DNA of 64,000 nt from NCBI RefSeq assembly GCF_000647975.1, contig NZ_JFKE01000004.1:186001-250000 (forward strand). The letters are read 5' to 3'. This document shows positions 23,856 to 31,478 of this stretch, one piece after another. The notes beneath the pieces were generated by a model that was not told the DNA's origin, did not search any database, and worked only from the letters and a program-made list of their open reading frames with translations. Source of the DNA: Actibacterium mucosum KCTC 23349. Lineage in GTDB: Bacteria; Pseudomonadota; Alphaproteobacteria; Rhodobacterales; Rhodobacteraceae. The stretch's first letter is position 1; every line of letters starts with the position of its first letter. The position numbers were made by a program, and so were the translations under genes.

Positions 23856-24914
23856 ATGTTGATGAAACTGATCTCGGGCGACACGCCCCGCAGCCCCATC
23901 CTGTCGGTAATCCTTGCCGCCATCCTGCTGTCGCTGGCCTTTGCACCCTTCCTTTTTCCCGGCACGCGGCCGCTGGATACGGCGGCGCATATCTGCATCT
24001 TCATCATCCTTGTGGCCAGCTATGATCTGATGCTGGGCTATGGCGGCATCGTCAGCTTTGCCCACACCATGTTCTTTGGCATTGGCGCCTATGGCGTGGC
24101 ACTGTCGCTGGAACATATGGGCCGCAGCTTTGGCGCGGTGGCTTTTGGCACGGTTGCCGGCATGATCCTGGCCGCCGCGCTGGCCTTCGTGATCGCCATG
24201 TTCTCGCTGCGGGTGCGGGCGATCTTCTTTGCGATGATCACGCTGGCCGTGGCCTCGGCCGTGGCGGTGCTGGTCAGCCAGTTCTCCACCCTCACCGGCG
24301 GCGAGGACGGCATGACCCTGAAAATCCCGCGCGAGCTGACGCCGGCCTTCAAATTCCACGACGAAAAGATCCTGGGCGTGCGGATGAACGGCAAATTGCT
24401 GAATTATTACATGGTGTTCTTCTCCACCCTGATCCTGTTTTTGGTGATGCTGCGCATGGTGAACTCGCCCTTCGGTTCGGTGCTGAAAGCAATCCGCGAA
24501 AACGCGTTCCGGGCCGAGGCTGTGGGCTATCGCGTGGTGGTCTACCGCACGGCGGTCACGGTGATTTCGGCGATGATCGCGGCGCTGGCGGGGGCCATCT
24601 ATGCGCTGTGGCTGCGCTATGTGGGTCCGGCCACCACGCTCAGCTTCGACATCATGCTCGACATCCTTTTGATGGTTGTCATCGGCGGCATGGGCACGAT
24701 GTATGGCGCAGTGATCGGGGCCACGGTGTTTGTTCTGGCGCAAACCTATCTGCAAGACCTGATGGGCACCGCATCCGATGCCACATCCGCCCTGCCGCTG
24801 ATCCCCGACCTGCTGAACCCCGACCGCTGGCTTTTGTGGCTGGGTGTGCTGTTCATCCTGTCGATCTATTTCTTTCCCACCGGCGTGGTCGGCCGGCTGC
24901 GCGGTGCAAAGTGA
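23856..24914 (+). CDS. livM: Branched-chain-type ABC transporter permease (LivM-like)
   Basis: Second permease, 352 residues, highly hydrophobic, with YDLMLGYGGIVSFAHTMFFGIGAY and the GGMGTMYGAVIGA ATPase-contact loop. It begins 1 nt after the livH stop. The last bases overlap the GTG of the following hydrolase (GTGA). Confidence 0.9.
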   Translation: MLMKLISGDTPRSPILSVILAAILLSLAFAPFLFPGTRPLDTAAHICIFIILVASYDLMLGYGGIVSFAHTMFFGIGAYGVALSLEHMGRSFGAVAFGTVAGMILAAALAFVIAMFSLRVRAIFFAMITLAVASAVAVLVSQFSTLTGGEDGMTLKIPRELTPAFKFHDEKILGVRMNGKLLNYYMVFFSTLILFLVMLRMVNSPFGSVLKAIRENAFRAEAVGYRVVVYRTAVTVISAMIAALAGAIYALWLRYVGPATTLSFDIMLDILLMVVIGGMGTMYGAVIGATVFVLAQTYLQDLMGTASDATSALPLIPDLLNPDRWLLWLGVLFILSIYFFPTGVVGRLRGAK

Positions 24915-25684
24915 GCAAAGCGCTGCATCTCAGGCAGGCCGGCAGCGGCCCGCCCCTGCTGTTCCTGCATGGCTGGACCATGACCGGCGCAGCGTTCGAG
25001 GGGCAGTTTCAGCGGCTGAGCGGGCAGTTTCACTGCCTGGCCCCCGACCTGCCCGGCCATGGGGGTTCGGACGGGCCAGCCAATATCGCCACGGCGGTGG
25101 AACGCCTTCTGGACCTGCTGCACGATCAGGACCTGCAAGAGGTGACGGTGATCGGCTGGTCGCTGGGCGCGATGATCGCCTGGCACCTGATCGACGCGGA
25201 CAAAGACAGGCGGATCGTGCGCATGGTCAGCGAAGACATGAGCCCCCGCCCCCGCCAAACACCCGACTGGCCGCACGGCATCCGCAACGACCGCCCGGGA
25301 CGCATGTCGCGGCGTATCTGCGATGACTGGCCGGGCACCGCACGTGCCATCTCGCATGGCATGTTCGCAGATCGGGGTGGCAGCCCGGATATGAGCGCGG
25401 CCGAGGCCGAGGCCATGATCCTTGCCCAGAACCCCGACGCGATGGCGCATTTCTGGTCTGATCTCATGGCCGCCGACGCGCGCGGCATCGTTGCTTCGAT
25501 GAAGGTTCCCCTGCTGGCCATCTTCGGAACCCACAGCCGTGTCTACCTGCCCGATGTCGCGGCGTGGCTGGGGGAAAACGCCCCGCGCTGCAGAACCATG
25601 GCGTTTCCGGCATCGGGCCATTCACCGCATCTGGAAGAACCCGATCGCTTCGCCGAAGCCATCCGCAGTTTCGCCAAGCCCTGA
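24911..25684 (+). CDS. Alpha/beta hydrolase at the end of the ABC operon
   Basis: A 257-residue alpha/beta-fold hydrolase with the oxyanion-hole motif LFLHGWTMTG, the nucleophile elbow GWSLGA (Ser), and the C-terminal GHSPHLEEP histidine. The GTG start at 24911 overlaps the livM stop, so it is translationally coupled to the importer. It would hydrolyse an ester, lactone or thioester; the substrate is unknown but is probably the imported compound or an intermediate of the convergent acyl-CoA genes. Distant resemblance to BioH-type esterases does not imply biotin synthesis here. Confidence 0.83.
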   Translation: MSKALHLRQAGSGPPLLFLHGWTMTGAAFEGQFQRLSGQFHCLAPDLPGHGGSDGPANIATAVERLLDLLHDQDLQEVTVIGWSLGAMIAWHLIDADKDRRIVRMVSEDMSPRPRQTPDWPHGIRNDRPGRMSRRICDDWPGTARAISHGMFADRGGSPDMSAAEAEAMILAQNPDAMAHFWSDLMAADARGIVASMKVPLLAIFGTHSRVYLPDVAAWLGENAPRCRTMAFPASGHSPHLEEPDRFAEAIRSFAKP

Positions 25685-25873
25685 CCCAAAGGCGCGCCTT
25701 GCGGCGCAAGTTTTTGTCTCGCGCGTCGCCTTGCGGCTTTGGCGCTCGGGCGGGCGCAACGCTGCAGGGTCTTACCACATATCAAGGGAATGCGCCGGGG
25801 TCTGGGGCAACGCCCCAGGGCCTGCGTGGCCTGAACGCAAACGCTTCTCTTGCGCCAAAGGCGCGCCTTCAGG
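25685..25873. other. Convergent intergenic region with repeats and a hairpin
   Basis: No gene is seen between the convergent hydrolase and MaoC genes. The 13-bp sequence AAAGGCGCGCCTT occurs at 25688-25700 and again at 25857-25869, almost bounding the gap. In the middle, CTGGGGC-AAC-GCCCCAG (25802-25818) forms a perfect hairpin that probably acts as a two-way transcription stop. Confidence 0.5.
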
Positions 25874-26233
25874 TCACGCGCCCACGTCTTTTGCCAACAC
25901 CAGCGCCCGGCCCTCGCAGACCAATGTTCCTGAACCCGTCCGGCAGGTTGTAGCAAGGTCCACCAGATGTTTCTCGGGCCGCAATCGCGTGATTTCCACC
26001 CGCGCGGTCAGAGGTTCGTCCAGCGGCGCTTGCGCGACAAAACTCAACGACTGCTTGAGGTAGTTGGTGCCACCACCAGGCAATTCGACCCCCAACAGGT
26101 ACGAAAACATGGCGGCAATCAGCGGCTCGGGCACGGTCCCTGCCGCGGCGTTTTGCCCGGTCAGCGTCTCAAACTCGGCCCGGTGCGTATCGCTGTAAAC
26201 ACGGGTGGTTTCGGCAAAGTCACCCAGTTTCAC
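25874..26233 (-). CDS. Small MaoC/hot-dog-fold protein
   Basis: A 119-residue hot-dog-fold protein resembling MaoC-like dehydratases, with the GTVPEPLIAAMFSYLLG helix and GTNYLKQSLSFVAQAPLDEPLTARVEI strand region. The usual Asp-His catalytic motif is not obvious, so it may be the non-catalytic partner of the upstream MaoC protein, as in heterodimeric hydratases. It overlaps the upstream gene by 4 nt and is the last gene of the leftward operon. Confidence 0.75.
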   Translation of the reverse strand: MKLGDFAETTRVYSDTHRAEFETLTGQNAAAGTVPEPLIAAMFSYLLGVELPGGGTNYLKQSLSFVAQAPLDEPLTARVEITRLRPEKHLVDLATTCRTGSGTLVCEGRALVLAKDVGA

Positions 26234-26595
26234 GGTGCCACCTCCGTTTCGCCCACAAGAAGTTCGGCCCCGTCGCGGACCCGTTTGGCCTGCATGGTGA
26301 AGCGATTATTGGCCAGCGTCCGAATTTCCAACGATACTGCCTCGCCCGCAAAACAAGGGTTCGGGAACATCATCGACTGGCTGACCTGCTGCGCGTTGGG
26401 GTGTACCGATCGCAGCAGCGCCCAAAGCTTGGAATAGATCAGCATCCCATGCGACACCGTGCGCCCAAACCTTGTCCGGGCCGAGAACGCGGGGTCGACG
26501 TGGATCGGGTTGTCGTCGCCACTGATCCGGGCAAAAACATCAAATTCCTCCTGGCTCGGGGTCCAGGCAGCATGCAGGGTTTCGGGGATACTCAT
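26230..26595 (-). CDS. MaoC-like (R)-specific enoyl-CoA hydratase-type protein
   Basis: A 121-residue MaoC-domain protein with the hydratase-2 motif SGDDNPIHVDP (catalytic Asp and His) followed by GRTVSHGML. Family members add or remove water on enoyl- or acyl-CoA thioesters. It sits between the acyl-CoA ligase and a second hot-dog protein with 4-nt overlaps on both sides; the two small proteins may form one heterodimeric dehydratase. Confidence 0.83.
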   Translation of the reverse strand: MSIPETLHAAWTPSQEEFDVFARISGDDNPIHVDPAFSARTRFGRTVSHGMLIYSKLWALLRSVHPNAQQVSQSMMFPNPCFAGEAVSLEIRTLANNRFTMQAKRVRDGAELLVGETEVAP

Positions 26596-28058
26596 ACGCG
26601 CTCCTTCAACAGCGGTTTGCGAATTTTTCCGGATGCGGTGCGCGGGAAGTCATCAACCATCTCGAACCGAACGGGGATCTTGTATTTGGCCAGCCGGTCG
26701 CGACACCAATCGGTCAGCGCGCCCGCGTCGGGCACATGGCCCGGCCGGGCCAGCACGAAGGCCACGCCCACCTCGCCCCAGCGCGCATCCGGCACACCGA
26801 TCACCGCAGCCTCCAGCACCGTTTCATGGGCCACCAGCACGCGTTCAACCTCGGCCGGGTAAACGTTCTCGGCGCCCGAGATATACATGTCCTTGATCCG
26901 GTCCACGACGAAATAGTCGCCCTCGGCATCGCGGCGCACCACGTCGCCGGACTTCAGCCAGCCATCATCGGTAAACGCCGCCTCGGTGGCCGCGGGGTTG
27001 TTGAAATAGCCCGGCGTGATCGTGGGCCCGCGCAGTTGCAGCTCGCCCGTTTCGCCACCGCCGGCAACCCGCGCCTCGGTCAGCATCTGCGGTCGCCCGA
27101 CCGAGCCGATCTTGCGCAGCGCCACATCCTTGTCGGTCAGAAACCCCATCGGCCCGGTCTCGGTCATGCCGAAGCCGGCCTGGATCACCGCGCCGCGCTC
27201 GGCAAAGAACCGCACCTGATCGGCCGGCAAAGCCGCACCGCCGCACCCCAGCCCCCGCAACCCGCTTAGATCCGCCTGCTCGGTCGCGGGCAACAACGAC
27301 AACGCCTGATATACCGCCGGCACACCAAAGAAATGGCTACACGCCCCCGAAGTCATCAGGCCCAGAACCGCTTCGGCGTCGAACTTGCGCAAAATCCGCG
27401 TGCGCCCACCGAACAGATACACCGGCAGCGTATACAGGTTGATCCCCGCGGTATGAAACAGCGGCAGAAAGCTCAGATGCGTCGCATCGGGGCCCAATCC
27501 CGTCGCCTGCGCCACGTTCATCGCATTGGCCAACCCCATGCGCGCGGTCTGGATCACCGCCTTGGGCGTGCCCGTGGTGCCCGATGTGAACAACAGATAC
27601 CAAGGCGCGGTTTCATCAACATCGGCGGGTGGCAACGGTACGGCATCCCTGCAATACCCGTCGATATCCCACAGATCGAGCACCGCCATGCCGTGCCGCG
27701 CCGCCAGCTCGGCCGCCGGTTCCGCGTGCTCGGGGTCGTGCAGGATCATTGCGGGCGAAACCGAGGCGACAACCTCGTCCAGTTCCGCCACCGGCTGCCG
27801 CCAGTTCAACGGAGCCAGGATCAGACCCGATTTCTGCGCCGCGAACAGGGCCACGAAGAACCCGATGCAGTTCTGGCACAAGACCGCCAACCGCGCGCCT
27901 TCGGGCACACCCTGTGCGCGCCACGCCGCCGCCAGCCGCGCGGCCTGATCGTTGACCTCGGCAAAGGTCACGCGCTGCCCGGTTTCGTCATCGACAAAAG
28001 CCACCGCATTGGGGCTCAGCGCCGCACGTTGTGCGCATAAATCCGTTGTCAGGCTCAT
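26592..28058 (-). CDS. Acyl-CoA ligase (AMP-forming)
   Basis: Activates a carboxylic acid to its CoA thioester through an acyl-adenylate. The 488-residue protein shows the ANL-family motifs: LLFTSGTTGTPKAVIQT (P-loop), GFGMTETGP, KSGDVVRRDAEGDYFVVDR, DMYISGAENVYPAEVE and the catalytic lysine in PRTASGKIRKP. It is in the TetR-controlled leftward operon with an enoyl-CoA hydratase and MaoC proteins, so it probably starts beta-oxidation-like breakdown of an imported acid. Substrate class (medium/long chain, aromatic or cyclic) is not decidable by eye. Confidence 0.88.
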   Translation of the reverse strand: MSLTTDLCAQRAALSPNAVAFVDDETGQRVTFAEVNDQAARLAAAWRAQGVPEGARLAVLCQNCIGFFVALFAAQKSGLILAPLNWRQPVAELDEVVASVSPAMILHDPEHAEPAAELAARHGMAVLDLWDIDGYCRDAVPLPPADVDETAPWYLLFTSGTTGTPKAVIQTARMGLANAMNVAQATGLGPDATHLSFLPLFHTAGINLYTLPVYLFGGRTRILRKFDAEAVLGLMTSGACSHFFGVPAVYQALSLLPATEQADLSGLRGLGCGGAALPADQVRFFAERGAVIQAGFGMTETGPMGFLTDKDVALRKIGSVGRPQMLTEARVAGGGETGELQLRGPTITPGYFNNPAATEAAFTDDGWLKSGDVVRRDAEGDYFVVDRIKDMYISGAENVYPAEVERVLVAHETVLEAAVIGVPDARWGEVGVAFVLARPGHVPDAGALTDWCRDRLAKYKIPVRFEMVDDFPRTASGKIRKPLLKERV

Positions 28059-28828
28059 GCTGAACTTCTCTCCCCCAGAAAATCACGCATACCTAATTTG
28101 GTTTCTTCGTCCTCGATCCGCGCTTCGAACGCCGCCTGTTCGGCATCCAGCCCGGCGCGTACGCGGGCCAAACGCGGCGCGTCCCAGATCAGCGCCTTGG
28201 CCGTTGCCATCGCCCCGGCCCGGTGCCCGTCCAGCGTGGCGCGCCAGCGGGCCGTGATCGCCGACGGGTCGTCGCCCAGCTCGGTCGCCAGACCCAGCGC
28301 GCGCGCCTCGTCCGCCCTGATCCGCCGGTTCAGCATCAACGCCGCCGCCGCAGGCCCCGAACCAATCCGCTCCGGCATCAGGGCGGTCCAACCACCATCG
28401 GGCGCAAACCCCACGACGCTGTAAAAGGGTTGCAGAAACGCGGCCGCGTGCATCGCCACCATGTCCGAGGCCAGAACCAGCCCAACCGAACCACCCGTGG
28501 TGGCCCCGCGCAGTTCCACCATCACCGGGGCGGGCAATTGCAACAGCGCCACGATCACCCGGTGCAGCGCGCCGACCACGCGGGTCGCTTCGGCCCGGCC
28601 CTCGCCCCGTTCCACCGCCGCGGCAAAGGCCGCCACATCGCCGCCGGTGGAAAAATGCGGGCCAACCCCGGTCAGGATCACCCCTTTGGGCGGCGCATTG
28701 GCGGCACGGTCCAGCACCTCTTCCAAGGCTTCCAACAATTCTCCGGTCAACGCGTTGCAACGCGCCGCGCGGTTCAGGCGCAGCGTGACAAACCCGTTCT
28801 CCTCCTCCCAAAGAACCGGTGATGTCAT
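28055..28828 (-). CDS. Enoyl-CoA hydratase/isomerase family protein
   Basis: A 257-residue crotonase-fold enzyme acting on acyl-CoA thioesters, with LTGVGPHFSTGGDVAAF (oxyanion hole) and LRGATTGGSVGLVLASD. The first catalytic Glu of classical hydratases is not at its usual site (ATTGGS), and the second position reads FAPDGG with Asp, so isomerase or another crotonase activity is as likely as hydration. It overlaps the ligase and tetR genes by 4 nt each. Confidence 0.85.
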   Translation of the reverse strand: MTSPVLWEEENGFVTLRLNRAARCNALTGELLEALEEVLDRAANAPPKGVILTGVGPHFSTGGDVAAFAAAVERGEGRAEATRVVGALHRVIVALLQLPAPVMVELRGATTGGSVGLVLASDMVAMHAAAFLQPFYSVVGFAPDGGWTALMPERIGSGPAAAALMLNRRIRADEARALGLATELGDDPSAITARWRATLDGHRAGAMATAKALIWDAPRLARVRAGLDAEQAAFEARIEDEETKLGMRDFLGERSSA

Positions 28829-29427
28829 GGGGCCAGACCGTGTTCGATCATGTCCAGCACGTCATCTACGATCCCTTCAAGATCGCTGTCGGGATCCCAC
28901 AGCGCAAAGCGTTCGCCCAGTGTCTTGGCCATCCCCATCAGCGCCCATGCCCGGATTTCGGTATTGCCGGGGCGCAGCTGTCCCTTGGCGCTGGCGGCAT
29001 CCAGGTTCTGCGCATAGGCCTGCGCGAAGGCGCCGAAATAGGCGCGATAGGCCTCCAGATCGACAAAGCGCGCCTCTTCGACGATGGAGTAAAGGCTGGG
29101 CCGCCCGCGCACGAAGTTCAGAAAGGCCAGCAGGCCGGCGCGTTCAGCCTCCAACCGGCTGTTGGTACCGGACACGGCGGCGGCCAGGTTTTCACGCGTC
29201 AGCCGCCCCATCTCCAGAACCAGCTCACGGAACACCTGCTCCTTGCTTTCGAAATAGATATAGAACGTGCCCTGCGCGATCCCTGCCTCACGCGTGATCC
29301 CCGCGATCGACGCGGCCGAGAACCCCTCGGCCCCGATCACCCGCTCTGCCGCGTCAAGGATCGCGGCGCGGGTCTGTTGACCCCGCTTGGTTTTCGGCAG
29401 GTTGGGTTCGGCAAGCGAGGCTGTCAC
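28825..29427 (-). CDS. TetR/AcrR-family transcriptional regulator
   Basis: A 200-residue repressor-type protein. The N-terminal helix-turn-helix (about 20-65) reads ILDAAERVIGAEGFSAASIAGITREAGIAQ-GTFYIYFESKEQ, with a variable C-terminal ligand domain. It is the first gene of the leftward acyl-CoA operon. An inverted repeat (29440-29463) sits 13 bp upstream of its start, and the same repeat is in front of the Liv-type ABC operon 9.4 kb away. It therefore probably represses both operons and itself until an acyl-CoA or related inducer appears. Confidence 0.88.
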   Translation of the reverse strand: MTASLAEPNLPKTKRGQQTRAAILDAAERVIGAEGFSAASIAGITREAGIAQGTFYIYFESKEQVFRELVLEMGRLTRENLAAAVSGTNSRLEAERAGLLAFLNFVRGRPSLYSIVEEARFVDLEAYRAYFGAFAQAYAQNLDAASAKGQLRPGNTEIRAWALMGMAKTLGERFALWDPDSDLEGIVDDVLDMIEHGLAP

Positions 29428-29439
29428 GCAGGTCTCCTA

Positions 29440-29463
29440 AAACATGAATCAACTGTCATGTTT
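29440..29463. promoter_or_regulatory. Putative TetR operator, copy 2
   Basis: AAACATGA-N8-TCATGTTT (spacer ATCAACTG), identical arms and spacing to the copy at 20059-20082. It lies just upstream of tetR and probably mediates autorepression of the acyl-CoA operon. Confidence 0.8.
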
Positions 29464-29738
29464 AGGCGATTTGTCGATGAATGCAACGAATTTGCGGAGC
29501 GAAAGTTTAAACTTCGCGGATTCCGCCGGTGGAAAGTTGCAAGAAGAGTTGTAAGTTTTGGTTCCTTTCCAATGGGTTACGTTTCAATGTAACACGGGCT
29601 CACGGGTATGTGTGCACATGTGCGCAGAAAAACGATGAAATTCCACCTTCCGCGCATTGAAGAACGGAACACCCCACCCCAAATGTCTCTCATCCAAGCG
29701 GGAAAGACCCGCGAGACCAAAATCAGATGGAGACTAAA
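29464..29738. promoter_or_regulatory. Intergenic region upstream of the secreted repeat protein
   Basis: No gene is seen. It contains a near-palindrome GCGAAAGTTTAAACTTCGC (29499-29517, one bulged base) and the dyad GTTAC-N8-GTAAC around 29576-29593. The ribosome site GGAG at 29730-29733 precedes ATG 29739. The promoter of the small secreted protein must lie here but no clear -35/-10 pair stands out. Confidence 0.4.
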
Positions 29739-30050
29739 ATGACCAAATTCGCAACCGCCACCGCCCTGATCCTTGCTGCTGCTGCTCCGGCTTTTGCCGC
29801 CCCTTCGGCCGCCGACATTTTCGCCACGATCGAAGCCCAGGATGGCAGCAATAACAAAGGCTTGCTGACTTCTGTTTCGACCAAAGGTTCGGCTGCTGCT
29901 GACGCCGTTTTCGCCGTGATCGAAGCACAGGATGACAGCAACAACGACGGCCTGCTGGGCGCCGTTTCGACCAAAGGCAGCGACCGCGCAGCCGCCATCT
30001 TCGCAACGATCTATGCCGAAGATGACGACAACAACGAAGGCCTGAAGTAA
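29739..30050 (+). CDS. Small secreted protein with three acidic tandem repeats
   Basis: Function unknown. A 103-residue protein with a clear signal peptide (MTKFATATALILAAAAPAFA, cleavage before APSAADIF). The mature part is almost entirely three repeats of about 28 residues: an amphipathic AA-x-IFATIEAQ-like helix, an acidic Asp/Asn turn (QDGSNN, QDDSNN, EDDDNN), then GLL-x-x-VSTKGS. The Asp/Asn turns resemble a metal-binding loop but do not match a full EF-hand. ATG 29739 is chosen over 29727 because GGAG lies 6 nt upstream. A strong terminator follows, so it is a single-gene transcript. Confidence 0.72.
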   Translation: MTKFATATALILAAAAPAFAAPSAADIFATIEAQDGSNNKGLLTSVSTKGSAAADAVFAVIEAQDDSNNDGLLGAVSTKGSDRAAAIFATIYAEDDDNNEGLK

Positions 30051-30072
30051 GCTTCAGACCACCGCTCAACGG

Positions 30073-30100
30073 AAACAGGGGCCAAACGGCCCCTGTTTTT
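30073..30100 (+). terminator. Rho-independent terminator after the secreted repeat protein
   Basis: AAACAGGGGCC (30073-30083) pairs perfectly with GGCCCCTGTTT (30088-30098) around AAAC, followed by a run of T. It is a textbook intrinsic terminator for the rightward gene, and could also stop leftward transcription of mgsA. Confidence 0.9.
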
Positions 30101-30116
30101 GTTTGTAATCAAAGTG

Positions 30117-30491
30117 TTATCGGACCAGACCGTCCAGAACCATCGTGGCCGTGGACGGGCTCATGGCCAGGGGGGTGTCGTAATAGACCCCCAGCCGCAA
30201 CAACGACTTGACATCCACGTCATGCGGCAATGCTGACAAGGGATCTGTAAAGAAAATCAACGCGTTAAGCCGGCCTTCCGCGATCATCGCCCCCAGTTGC
30301 GCATCGCCGCCCAAAGGCCCGCTTTTCATCCGCGTAACGCTCAGCCCCAACTCATCCTGCAACCGTCCCCCCGTGGTCCCGGTGCCATAGAGCGTGCATT
30401 GCTGCAGTTGCGCCAACCGCGGCCGCGCCCATTCAACCATCGCGTCTTTCTTTGCATCATGCGCCACCAGCGCCAGGTGAATCTCAGCCAT
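30117..30491 (-). CDS. mgsA: Methylglyoxal synthase
   Basis: Converts dihydroxyacetone phosphate to methylglyoxal and phosphate, an overflow route when sugar phosphates accumulate. The 124-residue length is near the family core. Motifs seen are VAHDAKK, YGTGTTGG (phosphate site), SGPLGGDAQLG and the catalytic-region FFTDPL. The start at 30491 (MAEIHLAL) follows GGGGA; the frame runs 30 codons further up without a ribosome site. It is monocistronic, next to the sugar-catabolism area. Confidence 0.92.
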   Translation of the reverse strand: MAEIHLALVAHDAKKDAMVEWARPRLAQLQQCTLYGTGTTGGRLQDELGLSVTRMKSGPLGGDAQLGAMIAEGRLNALIFFTDPLSALPHDVDVKSLLRLGVYYDTPLAMSPSTATMVLDGLVR

Positions 30492-30614
30492 CGTGGTCCC
30501 CTTTGTCCTCCCCGGTGTTAGCGCATAACGAGGCAAAAGAAAATCGTACCGTAGGCGTGCTTCGGATTGGCGGAAGGGCACGCGCAGGTTATGATGTCGT
30601 TGGAGGACAGGGCC

Positions 30615-31478
30615 ATGATTTCAAAAGAGAAACCCGTTGCGGTGACCGGTGCGCTGGGACGGACAGGTCGGCATATCTGCGATGCGTTGGAGGGCGCGGG
30701 CCACGACGTCGTGCGCATTGATGTCGCCGCGCCAGACAACCCGTTTTATACCCCCAGCCGACAAGTGGATTTAGCCCAATACGGCGATGTTGTCGCCAAT
30801 CTGCATGGCTGTGGCGCGGTGGTGCATTTTGGCGCCAACCCCTGGCCTGATCTGGACTTTTTCACCGGCGCGGACCGGTTTTCCAACAACACCGTGGGCA
30901 CGTTCAACGTGTTCCAGGCCGCCGCGCAGCTGGGCATCGAACGGGTTGTCTGGGCGTCCAGCGAGACCGTGCAGGGGTTTCCTTACGACAAGGTCGCTCC
31001 TGAACGGCTGCCGATTGCAGAAACCGACGCGGCCATGCCGCAATGCGCCTATGCAATGTCGAAACTGGCCTGCGAGGGGCTGGCACAGCAATTCGCCGCA
31101 CAATTTCCGATCACCCTGATCGGGTTGCGGCTGGCCCATGTGGTTTATGCCGAAAGCGGCGATTTCGATCTGTTCCGCGCCGCGCAGGATGATGCCAGCG
31201 AACGGCGCGCAATCCTTTGGAAATACGTCGAAATCCGCGATGTAGTTTCGGCGGTGATGGCCGGGCTAACCGCTGAAATTTCGGGCGCCGAGGTTTTTAA
31301 CATCGCCGCCGCCGACACGGTGATGGACACGCCCACTGCCGCGCTGTTCGCCGAACATTTCCCCGCGACCGCCCTGCCCGACAACCTGCCGGAATTTGGC
31401 AGCCCGATGGACCTGTCCAAGGCCAAGGCACAGCTTGGATGGGCGCCGAAAATCTCGTGGCGCGATATCCTCAGCTGA
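30615..31478 (+). CDS. NAD-dependent epimerase/dehydratase-type oxidoreductase (extended SDR)
   Basis: A 287-residue extended short-chain dehydrogenase with the NAD motif VTGALGRTGRH and catalytic Ser plus YxxxK (ASSE, YAMSK). Proteins of this type act on sugar nucleotides or sugar acids; the gene neighbourhood (sugar oxidation) and general layout are compatible with a uronate- or aldose-dehydrogenase-like activity, but no substrate motif decides this. ATG 30615 follows GGAGGACAGG. Its 3' end overlaps the convergent Gfo/Idh/MocA gene by 8 nt, unusual for convergent genes. Confidence 0.82.
   Translation: MISKEKPVAVTGALGRTGRHICDALEGAGHDVVRIDVAAPDNPFYTPSRQVDLAQYGDVVANLHGCGAVVHFGANPWPDLDFFTGADRFSNNTVGTFNVFQAAAQLGIERVVWASSETVQGFPYDKVAPERLPIAETDAAMPQCAYAMSKLACEGLAQQFAAQFPITLIGLRLAHVVYAESGDFDLFRAAQDDASERRAILWKYVEIRDVVSAVMAGLTAEISGAEVFNIAAADTVMDTPTAALFAEHFPATALPDNLPEFGSPMDLSKAKAQLGWAPKISWRDILS

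Noticed and set aside
28055-28828. Calling the crotonase-fold gene a definite enoyl-CoA hydratase
   Set aside because: The usual first catalytic Glu is not seen and the second site is Asp, so only family-level naming is justified.
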